Origin: Subtercola endophyticus
GTDB taxonomy: Bacteria; Actinomycetota; Actinomycetes; Actinomycetales; Microbacteriaceae
Direction of reading: 5' to 3'
Assembly: GCF_021044565.1 (NCBI RefSeq)
Contig: NZ_CP087997.1
Span: 744,001 to 808,000 of the forward strand
Length of the DNA: 64,000 nt
In this document: positions 1-7,948 of the stretch, in pieces
Numbering within the stretch: position 1 is the stretch's first letter
Layout: every line of letters starts with the position of its first letter
Notes under the pieces: generated by a model
What the model saw: the letters and a program-made list of their open reading frames with translations, nothing else
Databases searched by the model: none
What the model was told of the DNA's origin: nothing
Translations under genes and position numbers: made by a program

Positions 1-167
1 TGCCCCTCTTCGAGCTCGGCGGGCACGACCCACGGCTCGGTGGCGTCGCTCAACCGGCCGAGCCGCGGGGTGGGGTACCAGGTGTCGAGCACGGTGCCGT
101 CGCCGGCGATCGTGGCGAGGCCGTAGCCCCAGGCGAAGGTGGTGGCGGCAGGTGCGGGCGCGTTCAT
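1..167 (-). CDS. dapD: 2,3,4,5-tetrahydropyridine-2,6-dicarboxylate N-succinyltransferase, N-terminal part
   Basis: The first 55 codons of a minus-strand gene that leaves the window on its 3' side. The N-terminus reads [19 protein letters not shown] and continues with [17 protein letters not shown], the typical start of the actinobacterial type of DapD. The enzyme succinylates tetrahydrodipicolinate in the cytosol on the way to meso-diaminopimelate and lysine. Its divergent neighbour is DapE, which removes that succinyl group two steps later, and this supports the call strongly. The catalytic left-handed beta-helix is outside the window. Confidence 0.85.
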   Translation of the reverse strand, partial: MNAPAPAATTFAWGYGLATIAGDGTVLDTWYPTPRLGRLSDATEPWVVPAELEEG

Positions 168-235
168 GCTTCCAGGCTAGCGCCGTCGGCATGGATGCTC
201 GGCGACATGTCACGCGCCGCACAGGGTGCTCTGCG

Positions 236-241
236 TAAACT
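236..241 (+). promoter_or_regulatory. -10 hexamer of a likely leaderless dapE mRNA
   Basis: TAAACT lies six bases before the ATG at 248, and no Shine-Dalgarno sequence is present. Transcription would begin at or next to the A of the start codon. The only space for the dapD promoter is the same 80-base divergent interval. Confidence 0.55.
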
Positions 242-247
242 TGTGGC

Positions 248-1345
248 ATGGCTTCGACCGATATCGCTCTGCCCGTGCTCGACCTGGGGGCGTCGTCGAT
301 CGACCTGACTCGGCAGATCTGCGACATCGAGTCCGTCTCGGGCAACGAGACCACGCTTGCCGACGCCATCGTGCGGAGCCTCGAGGGGTTTGCGCACCTG
401 GAGATCATTCGCGACGGTGACACCGTCGTCGCCCGCACGAACCTCGGGCGTGAGCAGCGCGTGGTGATCGCCGGGCACATCGACACCGTTCCGCTCAACA
501 ACAACCTGCCGACCCGTTTCGAGACCATCGACGGCCGCGAATACCTCTGGGGCCGCGGAACCGTCGACATGAAGGCGGGTGTCGCCGTGCAGCTGAAGCT
601 CGCGGCCGAGCTCGCGGATCCCAGCGTCGACCTCACGTGGATGTGGTACGACCACGAAGAGGTCTCGGCCGCACTGAACGGCCTCGGCCGGCTGGCCGCG
701 AACAGGCCCGACCTGTTCGTGGGGGACTTCGCGATTCTCGGGGAACCGAGCAACTCGCAGATCGAGGGCGGCTGCAACGGCAATCTGCGTATCGAGGTGC
801 GTACGTTCGGCCTGCGAGCCCACTCGGCCCGGGGCTGGGTCGGCGACAACGCCGTGCACAAGCTCGCGCCCGTTCTGAACACGCTCGCAGGCTACAAGGC
901 GCGAGAGGTCGAGGTCGACGGCCTGGTGTATCGGGAAGGCCTGAACGCCGTGGGCATCAGCGGGGGAGTCGCGGGCAACATCATTCCCGACGAGGCGATG
1001 GTGCACATCAACTATCGTTTTGCGCCCAACCGCTCGGGCGACGAGGCCATCGCGCACATGCACGAGCTGTTCGGCGAGTACGACATCACCGTGGTCGACC
1101 TGGCCGAGGGCGCGAGGCCCGGACTCGACGCGCCTCTCGCGCAGCAGTTTCTGGCTGCGGTGGGCGGCGAGGCGAAGCCCAAGTACGGCTGGACCGACGT
1201 CGCCCGCTTCTCGGCACTCGGCATGCCTGCGGTGAACTTCGGCCCGGGCGATCCCCTGAAGGCGCACGCCGACGACGAGCGCGTGCTGACCAGCCAGATC
1301 ACCGACTGCGAAGACGCCCTACGGGTCTGGCTGACGCGTGACTGA
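248..1345 (+). CDS. dapE: Succinyl-diaminopimelate desuccinylase
   Basis: A 365-residue M20 metallopeptidase-family enzyme that hydrolyses N-succinyl-LL-diaminopimelate in the DAP/lysine pathway. The di-zinc site is visible: H77 and D79 in GHIDTVP, D107 in RGTVDMKAG, the pair E137-E138 in WYDHEEVS, and H340 near the end (LKAHADDE). The glycine-rich segment GEPSNSQIEGGCNGN is typical of actinobacterial DapE. Length is normal. The start is fixed by the -10 box six bases upstream. The divergent neighbour is dapD, so two steps of one pathway share a promoter region. Confidence 0.95.
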   Translation: MASTDIALPVLDLGASSIDLTRQICDIESVSGNETTLADAIVRSLEGFAHLEIIRDGDTVVARTNLGREQRVVIAGHIDTVPLNNNLPTRFETIDGREYLWGRGTVDMKAGVAVQLKLAAELADPSVDLTWMWYDHEEVSAALNGLGRLAANRPDLFVGDFAILGEPSNSQIEGGCNGNLRIEVRTFGLRAHSARGWVGDNAVHKLAPVLNTLAGYKAREVEVDGLVYREGLNAVGISGGVAGNIIPDEAMVHINYRFAPNRSGDEAIAHMHELFGEYDITVVDLAEGARPGLDAPLAQQFLAAVGGEAKPKYGWTDVARFSALGMPAVNFGPGDPLKAHADDERVLTSQITDCEDALRVWLTRD

Positions 1346-1372
1346 GGCGACACAGCCCAGAGGCGTTCGACG

Positions 1373-2689
1373 ATGACGTACGCGGTCGACGACCGGCATT
1401 CCGACGACCCTGACTCCGACGGCCCGAACTCCGACGACCCGACCACCGAGGGCAGGAATGCGGGGGCGGTGGTGACAGCAGAGGCTGAGCCGGGCATCCG
1501 GAGCCGCTTTCTGCCGCGCTGGTGGTACTCGCGCTGGTGGCTGAGCGTCATTATCATCTTCGCGGGCGCGCGAGTGATCACGACGACGATGCTGCTGGTG
1601 CTCGCGAGTGTGCAGGGCAAGAATCCGTGGACGGGAGCCCAGCCCTCGTACTGGGATTACGCGTCGATCTGGGACGGCACCTGGTACAAGATCATCGCGT
1701 ATTGGGGCTACCCGAGTCAGCTGCCGCTGCAGACGAACGGGCACATCGCTCAGAACGCGTGGGCGTTTTTGCCCGGGTATCCGTTTCTGGTTCGCGGGCT
1801 GAGCGAGATCACGACGGCGCCGTGGGAGTACGTCTCCGTCATCGTGTCGCTCGCCTTCGGTCTCGGCGCAGCGCTGGTGTTCTACAAGCTGATGCGCATC
1901 GCGCTGCCCGCCGGAACCTCGATGTTCGCGGTGGTGCTGTTCTGCATCGGCCCGGTATCGCCCATGTTCCAGGTGGCGTATGCCGAGTCGATGTTCATCT
2001 TCTTGCTCGCTCTGGCCCTGTACTTTCTGGTCAGGCGAAGGTACGCGCTGCTGTTCCCGATCATCCTGGTGATGTCGTTCACTCGGCCGAGCGGGCTGGC
2101 CTTCGCGCTACTTCTCGTGATGCACTTCGCCTGGCGGTGGTGGCGGGCGCGCCGCGACAACGAGCCGTTCCCGTTGCGCGACCAGGTGCTCGTGGGCGCG
2201 GCGGCCGTTTTCAGCGGCCTGACGGGCATCGCCTGGAACCTCATTGCGTGGGGGGCGACGGGGTACTTTTCGGCATACACCGAAACCGAGCTGGCCTGGC
2301 GGGCCACCTACATCGGCTATGCCCCGCTGCTGCCGTTCACGGCGTGGATTCAGGGCGGCAACTGGTGGCTCGGCGCCCCCGCCGGCGCCATCGTGGTGGT
2401 GCTGCTGGTCATCACGTTCGCGTTGGTGATGGCCACTCGCGGCGTGCGACGGCTGCCGATCGATCTACGGTTCTGGTTGATCGCCTACGCGGTGTACCTG
2501 CTCGCTGTGTTCTTTCCGCAGTCGAGTACGTTCCGACTACTGATGCCGATGTTTCCGCTGCTCGGCGTGATCGCGCTGCCGAAGTCGCGCATCTACCGCG
2601 TGGCGCTTGTCACCGTGTTTCTGGCCGCCCAGTGGGGCTGGCTGCTCATCTGCTGGGGCGTCGACGGATACGACTGGACTCCGCCGTAA
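1373..2689 (+). CDS. PIG-V-like GT-C family mannosyltransferase (integral membrane)
   Basis: A 438-residue polytopic membrane protein. After an acidic, repetitive N-terminus (SDDPDSDGPNSDDP, residues 10-23) come about ten hydrophobic segments. The motif IWDGTWY at residues 99-105 after the first membrane segment resembles the luminal loop of PIG-V type dolichol- or polyprenyl-phosphate-dependent mannosyltransferases. By family it would move a sugar from a lipid carrier to an extracellular acceptor; the acceptor cannot be inferred. It begins 27 bases after dapE and may be cotranscribed. The class is reasonably safe, the sugar is not. Confidence 0.7.
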   Translation: MTYAVDDRHSDDPDSDGPNSDDPTTEGRNAGAVVTAEAEPGIRSRFLPRWWYSRWWLSVIIIFAGARVITTTMLLVLASVQGKNPWTGAQPSYWDYASIWDGTWYKIIAYWGYPSQLPLQTNGHIAQNAWAFLPGYPFLVRGLSEITTAPWEYVSVIVSLAFGLGAALVFYKLMRIALPAGTSMFAVVLFCIGPVSPMFQVAYAESMFIFLLALALYFLVRRRYALLFPIILVMSFTRPSGLAFALLLVMHFAWRWWRARRDNEPFPLRDQVLVGAAAVFSGLTGIAWNLIAWGATGYFSAYTETELAWRATYIGYAPLLPFTAWIQGGNWWLGAPAGAIVVVLLVITFALVMATRGVRRLPIDLRFWLIAYAVYLLAVFFPQSSTFRLLMPMFPLLGVIALPKSRIYRVALVTVFLAAQWGWLLICWGVDGYDWTPP

Positions 2690-2723
2690 ATCGGCCAGGT
2701 TCTCTCGCCGCCCGTCGATACGA

Positions 2724-2729
2724 GATAAT
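2724..2729 (+). promoter_or_regulatory. Candidate -10 box before the DUF3117 gene
   Basis: GATAAT lies 31 bases before the start codon of the small DUF3117 gene, in the gap after the mannosyltransferase. That gene has its own Shine-Dalgarno-like GAAAGGGG. No clear -35 element is seen. Confidence 0.35.
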
Positions 2730-2760
2730 AGAAGAACGACACCACGAAAGGGGATGCCGC

Positions 2761-2934
2761 ATGGCCGCCATGAAACCAAGGACCGGAGACGGCCCGATGG
2801 AGGCTGTTAAAGAAGGACGCCTCATCATCGTGCGGGTGCCGCTCGAAGGCGGGGGTCGCCTCGTCGTCTCCGTCAACGACGCAGAGGCACGCGAACTGCA
2901 CGACGCGCTCGCTGGAGTAGTCGCGCCTGCCTGA
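2761..2934 (+). CDS. DUF3117 family small protein
   Basis: A 57-residue protein that begins MAAMKPRTGDGPMEAVKEG and contains RVPLEGGGRLVVSV, the near-invariant signature of the actinobacterial DUF3117 family (function unknown). The first ATG is chosen because the family starts with MAAMKPRTGDGPME and a GAAAGGGG ribosome site precedes it. It is monocistronic, with a strong hairpin terminator immediately after it. Confidence 0.9.
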   Translation: MAAMKPRTGDGPMEAVKEGRLIIVRVPLEGGGRLVVSVNDAEARELHDALAGVVAPA

Positions 2935-2943
2935 ATTTATGGT

Positions 2944-2967
2944 CTTTGATCGGCAAGCCGATCAAAG
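2944..2967 (+). other. Perfect hairpin after the DUF3117 gene
   Basis: CTTTGATCGG and CCGATCAAAG form a perfect 10-bp stem with the 4-base loop CAAG. It lies ten bases after the DUF3117 stop codon and just before the T-tailed terminator. It may protect the 3' end or act as a first terminator element. Confidence 0.5.
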
Positions 2968-2970
2968 CCT

Positions 2971-3005
2971 GAAAGCCCCGCCGAGCACGCTCGACGGGGC
3001 TTTTT
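2971..3005 (+). terminator. Rho-independent terminator
   Basis: AAAGCCCCG pairs with CGGGGCTTT around an inner CGAG/CTCG stem with one mismatch, followed by a run of T (3001-3005). The A-rich left arm could also serve the opposite strand, so it may stop both DUF3117 and the convergent methyltransferase transcript. Confidence 0.85.
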
Positions 3006-3066
3006 CGGGAGTCAGCGCGTATTGGCGGCGGTCGGCCGTGCCCGGCTCGGCCGCCACTCGCGCGTT

Positions 3067-3696
3067 TCAGCCGACGAGTTTGGTGACCTGAAGCAGACCG
3101 TCGCCGATGGGGGAGAGAGCGGTGATGACGGCCGCCGACTGCGAGAGCTCGCTCAGCAGGCTGCGAAAGTCGGCGACCGTATCGTCGCGCTGCGCGGGGT
3201 CGGCCACACGGTCGCGCCAGAGCGCGTGCGGCACCAGCACGGTGCCGCCGACCCGCACGAGTCGCAGTGCGTGTTCGACGTATTCGATGACCGACTCCGC
3301 GTCGGCGTCGACCAGCACGAGATCGTAGGTGTTCTCGTTCATGCGAGGCAGTACATCGCGCGCCTTGCCCGTGATGAGCCGAATGCGGTTGGCCGGGATG
3401 CCCGCTTCGAGGTACGCCGCCCGCGCCGACTGCTGGCGGTCGATCTCGGTGTCGATGGAGGTGATGGTGGCCTGCGGGGCGCCCGCGAACATCCACAGCC
3501 CGGAGACGCCGACGCCGGTGCCGATCTCGACGATGGTTTTCGCGGCGGAGGTGCTGGCGAGCACCGCGAGCTGCGCGCCGATGCCCGGAGACACCGACTC
3601 GACGCCGAGCTCGAGCGCGTGTGCTCGCGCTGCCGCGATGACGGCGGGTTCAGTGACGAAGTCTTCTGCGTACTTCCAGTTGGTCTCTTTAGACAA
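3067..3696 (-). CDS. Class I SAM-dependent O-methyltransferase (family 3)
   Basis: A 209-residue methyltransferase of the COMT-like family 3. The SAM-binding motif I is IVEIGTGVGVSGLW, followed by TSIDTEIDRQQSARAAYLEAG and YDLVLVDADAESVIEYVEHAL. The substrate is unknown. The start is TTG, with GGAGG about ten bases upstream. It is divergent from tatB, as the homologous methyltransferase Rv1220c lies near tatB in M. tuberculosis (from memory); sigE and htrA, which lie between them there, are absent here. Confidence 0.85.
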   Translation of the reverse strand: MSKETNWKYAEDFVTEPAVIAAARAHALELGVESVSPGIGAQLAVLASTSAAKTIVEIGTGVGVSGLWMFAGAPQATITSIDTEIDRQQSARAAYLEAGIPANRIRLITGKARDVLPRMNENTYDLVLVDADAESVIEYVEHALRLVRVGGTVLVPHALWRDRVADPAQRDDTVADFRSLLSELSQSAAVITALSPIGDGLLQVTKLVG

Positions 3697-3769
3697 AAGT
3701 TGTGGCCTCCGGTGTGAAGTTTAGGTTACGTCTGGGTCTGCTCCCCGAAGGCTCGCAGGGGCGAGAGGG

Positions 3770-3775
3770 TATGGT
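3770..3775 (+). promoter_or_regulatory. -10 hexamer of a likely leaderless tatB mRNA
   Basis: TATGGT ends six bases before the tatB ATG at 3782. GGAG lies in the gap but is too close to the ATG to be a good ribosome site, so a leaderless transcript is the simpler reading. Confidence 0.5.
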
Positions 3776-3781
3776 GGAGTC

Positions 3782-4270
3782 ATGTTCGGGTTGACCTTCG
3801 AGAAGCTGATCATCGTCGGCGTTATCGCCGCTTTTGTGATCGGCCCTGAGCGCTTGCCGCTCTACGCCAGCAAGCTGGCCGCGTTCGTGAAGCAGATCCG
3901 TGGCTTCACGAATGACGCGAAGTCGCGCATGAAAGAAGAGATGGGTCCCGACTTCGACGAGGTCGAGTGGAAGAAGCTCGACCCTCGCCAGTACGACCCG
4001 CGCCGCATCATTCGTGATGCCCTGCTCGAAGACCCGGCTGAGGCGGCGCCTTCGCCCGTGAAGCCGTCGGCGCCCATGGCGGCTTCGGCCCTAGCTCCTG
4101 CTGTGAGCGCTGCCCCGCCCGCGCCGGAGGGCGACGCCGTTCCGGTGACGTTGACGCGCCCCGAACCGGCGTACTTGCAGCGCAAGAAGAAGCTCGAGGC
4201 GGCCGCCGCGGCGAATGGTACCGACGGGGTGGCTATGCCGCTGTCGCCGTACGACTCCGAAGCGACCTGA
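3782..4270 (+). CDS. tatB: Sec-independent protein translocase TatB
   Basis: A 162-residue membrane protein of the twin-arginine export system. One N-terminal membrane helix (residues 8-23) is followed by the hinge motif GPERLP and an amphipathic helix (LYASKLAAFVKQIRGF). The stretch MKEEMGPDFDEVEWKKLDPR is typical of actinobacterial TatB. The C-terminal third is a proline/alanine-rich tail. TatB forms the receptor complex with TatC, which is not in the window. Confidence 0.92.
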   Translation: MFGLTFEKLIIVGVIAAFVIGPERLPLYASKLAAFVKQIRGFTNDAKSRMKEEMGPDFDEVEWKKLDPRQYDPRRIIRDALLEDPAEAAPSPVKPSAPMAASALAPAVSAAPPAPEGDAVPVTLTRPEPAYLQRKKKLEAAAAANGTDGVAMPLSPYDSEAT

Positions 4271-4457
4271 GCCGCCCGCTTTCCGCCGTACTACCTCCGG
4301 CCGCGACCTAGCCGACTCGACACCCCTCGCCACCGCCTGATCGGCGGTTGACGGAGTTCATGTCGGCGTCGCGCTCACCGACGGGTGCCGCTACCGCGTC
4401 GAGGGCGTCGAGGCGCGTCGCTGTGCGCCTTCGTGTGAGTACTCACAGACTCCGCGG
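4271..4457. other. Intergenic region with palindrome GTGAGTACTCAC
   Basis: About 190 bases between tatB and the antiporter gene. The only structure seen is the perfect 12-bp palindrome GTGAGTACTCAC at 4435-4446, just upstream of the antiporter -10 box, where a repressor or activator could bind. No small gene is convincing here; an upstream in-frame start near 4348 exists, but the translation is not protein-like. Confidence 0.4.
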
Positions 4458-4463
4458 TAAACT
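4458..4463 (+). promoter_or_regulatory. -10 hexamer of a likely leaderless antiporter mRNA
   Basis: TAAACT, the same hexamer as before dapE, ends seven bases before the ATG at 4471. This favours 4471 over in-frame starts further upstream. Confidence 0.55.
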
Positions 4464-4470
4464 GAAACGC

Positions 4471-6207
4471 ATGGAACTGGGGATCTACGCGGTCGTCGGT
4501 GTCTCTGTGATCGTCGCGGTGGCCGCGTTTTCGAAGCGGCTCGGGGTGGCTGCGCCGATCATCCTCGTCGTTGTGGGTGTCGGCCTGTCGTATCTGCCGG
4601 GTGTTCCGTCGATCGAGATTCCGCACGAGTGGATTCTCGACGGGCTGCTGCCACCCATTCTCTACGCCGCGGCGATTAGCGTGCCGGTGGTCGACTTTCG
4701 GCGCAACCTCGGCACGATCACGTCGCTCTCGGTGGTTCTGGTGCTCATCACGGCCTTCGGTACCGGCTTTCTGCTCTACACGATGCTGCCCGACCTGAAC
4801 CTGGCGGCGGCGATCGCCCTGGGTGCGATCATCAGCCCGCCCGACGCTGTCGCGGCAACATCGGTGGGTCGTCGGCTCGGGCTGCCGCCGCGACTGCTCA
4901 CGGTGCTCGAGGGCGAGGGGCTGGTCAACGACGCGACGGCGCTCGTGCTGCTGCGCACCGCCACGGCGGCCGCGGTCGGCGCGCTGTCGAGCCCGTGGGA
5001 GGGCGTGACCGACTTCATCTTCGCGGTGGTCGTCGCCATCGCGATGGGCCTGGTCGCGGGCTTCGTGACCGTGTTCGTGCGGTCGAAGCTGAATGATCCC
5101 GTGCTCGACACCGCCATCTCGTTCGCCGTGCCGTTCGTCGCGTTCATGCCGGCAGAGGGGCTCGGGGCATCCGGAGTGCTCGCCGTCGTGGTGGCGGGCC
5201 TCTACACCGGGCACGCCGCGCCCGCCCGGTTCAGCGCACAGTCGAGAATCAGCGACCGCATCAACTGGCGCACGGTGCAGTTCTTTCTCGAAAGCGGCGT
5301 GTTTCTGCTGATCGGGCTCGAGATTCGTCCGCTCATCGACCACGTCACCGATGACCCCGGCGAACTCGGCGTCTGGCCGGCGATCGGCATCGGAGTGCTG
5401 GCGACCATCGCCCTCATCGTGTTGCGCTTCGTCTGGGCGGGGCCTCTGGTGCTCGGATTGCGGCTGAGGGCGCAGCACGCCGAGAAGGTCACGCTGCGAC
5501 GGCGCTTGCACCTCGACTACCTGCATACGATTCCGATTCGGGATGCCCGGGGGCGCCGCCGGCTACGACGAGCCGAGCGGCTGTACATGATCCGCCGCTC
5601 CGATCTCGAACAGCTGCGAACCGAGGGCATCGACTGGCGCGGGGGAGTCGTGCTCGGCTGGTCGGGAATGCGCGGGGTGGTGACGCTCGCCGCCGCGCAG
5701 TCGCTGCCCGAAGACACTCCGTATCGAGACCAGCTCATTCTCATCGCGTTCACGGTGGCGTTCCTCACGCTGGTCGTGCAGGGCAGTACCCTGCCTGCCG
5801 TGATCAGGCTGGTGGGCATCCAGGGTATCGATGTGGTCGAAGACCGCCGCGAGCTGGCCCTGCTGCTCGATGAGATCAGCAACAAGGGGCTGGAGGTGCT
5901 CGACGACCCCGGGGGAGCGCTCGGCGAGACGACTCCGGTCGACCCCGACGTGGTGGAGCGGGTGCGGCAGTCGTCGTTCTTGCGCACCGAGCTGGCGTGG
6001 GAGAGGTCGCGGCAGCTCAGCAGCGGAACCGACGAGACCCCGCACCAGCTCTACCGCGAGCTGCGGCTCGTGGTGATGGAGACGGAACGCACCGCGCTGC
6101 TCGAGGCGCGCAGTCGCGGCGCCTACACCTCGCGGGTGCTCACCGAGGCGCAGGCCATGCTCGACCTCGAAGATACGCGGCTCCGCTCCCGCGGCCCTGG
6201 CCACTGA
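4471..6207 (+). CDS. Na+/H+ antiporter, CPA1 family
   Basis: A 578-residue monovalent cation/proton antiporter. About twelve membrane segments fill residues 1-400; the ion-binding region carries ISPPDAVAA and LEGEGLVNDATALVL, the hallmarks of NhaP/NHE-type exchangers. A basic cytosolic linker (LRRRLHLDYLHTIPIRDARG) precedes the last membrane block (GWSGMRGVVTLAAA), and a charged cytosolic tail of about 120 residues ends the protein. It should exchange Na+ or K+ for protons in pH and salt homeostasis. The start is chosen from the -10 box and because membrane segment 1 begins at once. Confidence 0.88.
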   Translation: MELGIYAVVGVSVIVAVAAFSKRLGVAAPIILVVVGVGLSYLPGVPSIEIPHEWILDGLLPPILYAAAISVPVVDFRRNLGTITSLSVVLVLITAFGTGFLLYTMLPDLNLAAAIALGAIISPPDAVAATSVGRRLGLPPRLLTVLEGEGLVNDATALVLLRTATAAAVGALSSPWEGVTDFIFAVVVAIAMGLVAGFVTVFVRSKLNDPVLDTAISFAVPFVAFMPAEGLGASGVLAVVVAGLYTGHAAPARFSAQSRISDRINWRTVQFFLESGVFLLIGLEIRPLIDHVTDDPGELGVWPAIGIGVLATIALIVLRFVWAGPLVLGLRLRAQHAEKVTLRRRLHLDYLHTIPIRDARGRRRLRRAERLYMIRRSDLEQLRTEGIDWRGGVVLGWSGMRGVVTLAAAQSLPEDTPYRDQLILIAFTVAFLTLVVQGSTLPAVIRLVGIQGIDVVEDRRELALLLDEISNKGLEVLDDPGGALGETTPVDPDVVERVRQSSFLRTELAWERSRQLSSGTDETPHQLYRELRLVVMETERTALLEARSRGAYTSRVLTEAQAMLDLEDTRLRSRGPGH

Positions 6208-6216
6208 GTTCTAGGG

Positions 6217-7428
6217 TCAGCGGGGGGAGACGGGGAGCTTGAGGCCGGCGAGGCCGCGTGGGCGGGCGGCGAGCTGGTCCGCTACGTGCAGGATGGCGAC
6301 GGCAGCGGGGTCGAGCGGGTCGGTGAGCACGATCGGGGCGCCCGTGTCGCCGCCGGCGCGCAGGGCCACGCTCAGGGGAATCGAGGCGAGCAGGGGCACG
6401 GGAGCATCCTGACCGGCCGACAGCCGCCGCACCACCTCGGCGCCACCGCCCGAACCGAACAGCTCGAGCACGCTGCCGTCAGGCTGTGGCAGCCCCGCCA
6501 TGTTCTCGATGACGCCCACGATCTTCTGCCCGGTCTGCCGCGCCACGACGCCCGAGCGCTCGGCGACATCCGCGGCGGCCGGCTGCGGGGTGGTCACCAC
6601 GAGCACCTCGGCGTGCGGCAGCAGCTGCCCCACCGAGATCGCCACGTCGCCGGTTCCGGGCGGAAGGTCGAGCAGCAGCACGTCGAGGTCGCCGAAGTAC
6701 ACGTCGGTCAAAAACTGCTGAATCGTGCGATGAAGCATGGGGCCGCGCCAGGCCACGGCGGCGTTGTCGTCGACGAACATGCCGATCGAGATGACTTTCA
6801 CGCCGAACCCGACGGGCGGCAGAATCATGTCGTCGACTCGGGTCGGCTTCTGCGCGGCGCCGTCGCGAACGAGGCCCAGGATGCCCGGAATCGAGAACCC
6901 GTAGACGTCGGCATCCACGATGCCCACGGCCAGCCCGCGCGCCGCCAGCGCTGCGGCGAGGTTGGCGGTGAGCGTGGACTTGCCTACCCCGCCCTTACCG
7001 CTCGTGACGGCGTAGATACGGGTGAGGGAGTCCGCACCGAATTGCATCTGGCGCGCCCCACCCGGGCCGCGCAGCTTCTCGGTGAGCGCGGCTCGTTCGT
7101 CGCGGGTCATCACGGAGACGTGGATGTTCGCGGCCGTCACCCCCGTGACGCCCAGTGTGGCCGCCCGAACGTCGCGTTCGATGGTGTCGGCCGCCGGGCA
7201 TCCGACGATCGTGAGCTTCACGTTCACCAACGCCGCACCGCCCTCGTCGACCGTCACGTCGCCCACCATGTCGAGCTCGGTGATGGGTTTGCGAATCTCG
7301 GGGTCGAGTACGCGGCCCAGTGCCGCGCGCACGGCGTCGGCCAGGGGTTCGACCGGCACGCCAGTTTCCAGCGGCCCGCCCGGCACGCCGGTCTCTGGCG
7401 GCCCGCCCGGCGCACCGAACTCAGGCAC
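6217..7428 (-). CDS. mrp: Mrp/NBP35 family iron-sulfur carrier P-loop ATPase
   Basis: A 403-residue protein with an N-terminal MIP18/DUF59 domain (about residues 30-115, with the conserved cysteine in VGCPAADT) and a ParA-like ATPase domain whose deviant Walker A, GKGGVGKS, is at residues 144-151. The family stores or delivers Fe-S clusters. The C-terminal CxxC seen in E. coli ApbC is replaced by GLPQPDGS, as I recall for other actinobacterial Mrp proteins. The first 25 residues are a GGPxETGVP nonapeptide repeat encoded by 27-bp DNA repeats (7354-7407). GTG start; overlaps the DUF1003 gene by 8 bases. Confidence 0.88.
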   Translation of the reverse strand: MPEFGAPGGPPETGVPGGPLETGVPVEPLADAVRAALGRVLDPEIRKPITELDMVGDVTVDEGGAALVNVKLTIVGCPAADTIERDVRAATLGVTGVTAANIHVSVMTRDERAALTEKLRGPGGARQMQFGADSLTRIYAVTSGKGGVGKSTLTANLAAALAARGLAVGIVDADVYGFSIPGILGLVRDGAAQKPTRVDDMILPPVGFGVKVISIGMFVDDNAAVAWRGPMLHRTIQQFLTDVYFGDLDVLLLDLPPGTGDVAISVGQLLPHAEVLVVTTPQPAAADVAERSGVVARQTGQKIVGVIENMAGLPQPDGSVLELFGSGGGAEVVRRLSAGQDAPVPLLASIPLSVALRAGGDTGAPIVLTDPLDPAAVAILHVADQLAARPRGLAGLKLPVSPR

Positions 7429-7948
7429 TCCCGGTCTGCTTCGCCTCGTCGTCGGCCGTCAGCTCTTCGAGCAGCGCCTTGAGCTCTGCGCGAATGAAGT
7501 CTTTGCTCGCCATGTCTTGCATCGCCAGGCGCAGCGCCACGACCTCACGTGCCAGGTATTCCGTGTCGGCGAGGTTACGTTCGGCGCGCTGGCGGTCTTG
7601 CTCGATCTGCACCCGGTCGCGGTCGTCTTGCCGGTTCTGGGCGAGCAGGATGAGCGGGGCCGCGTACGACGCCTGCAACGACAGAATCAGGGTCAGCGCC
7701 GTGAACCCGATGGCCGCCGAGTCGAAGCGCAGGTTCTCGGGGCCGTAGGTGTTGAACCCGATCCAGAGCACCACGAACCCGGTCAGAATGATGAGAAACC
7801 ACGGAGTGCCCATTCCGCGGGCGATCGCCTCGGTCGAGCGGCCGAAGCGGTCGCGACTGGTTCGGCGCGCGGGGAGCACCCGCGTGCGCATGCCCTTCGG
7901 GGCGTCTAACCGCGCGTCAGGAGTTCGATTGGGCGAGGTGCGTGCCAT
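7421..7948 (-). CDS. DUF1003 family membrane protein
   Basis: A 175-residue protein with two membrane helices (about residues 48-68 and 80-100) separated by NTYGPENLRFDSAAIGF, followed by the charged segment LLAQNRQDDRDRVQIEQDRQ and a coiled-coil-like tail. This is the DUF1003 layout; function unknown. A strong Shine-Dalgarno (GGAAGGAG, 8 bases before ATG) fixes the start. It overlaps the gene upstream by 32 bases and mrp by 8 bases, so the three genes form a tight operon. Confidence 0.85.
   Translation of the reverse strand: MARTSPNRTPDARLDAPKGMRTRVLPARRTSRDRFGRSTEAIARGMGTPWFLIILTGFVVLWIGFNTYGPENLRFDSAAIGFTALTLILSLQASYAAPLILLAQNRQDDRDRVQIEQDRQRAERNLADTEYLAREVVALRLAMQDMASKDFIRAELKALLEELTADDEAKQTGSA

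Noticed and set aside
4375..5526. Long open frames antisense to real genes (for example over the antiporter, adnA, PDZ-Lon and UPF0182 genes)
   Set aside because: Their translations are Arg/His/Gly/Asp-rich without motifs, as expected for shadow frames in high-GC DNA, and the opposite frame encodes a recognised family.
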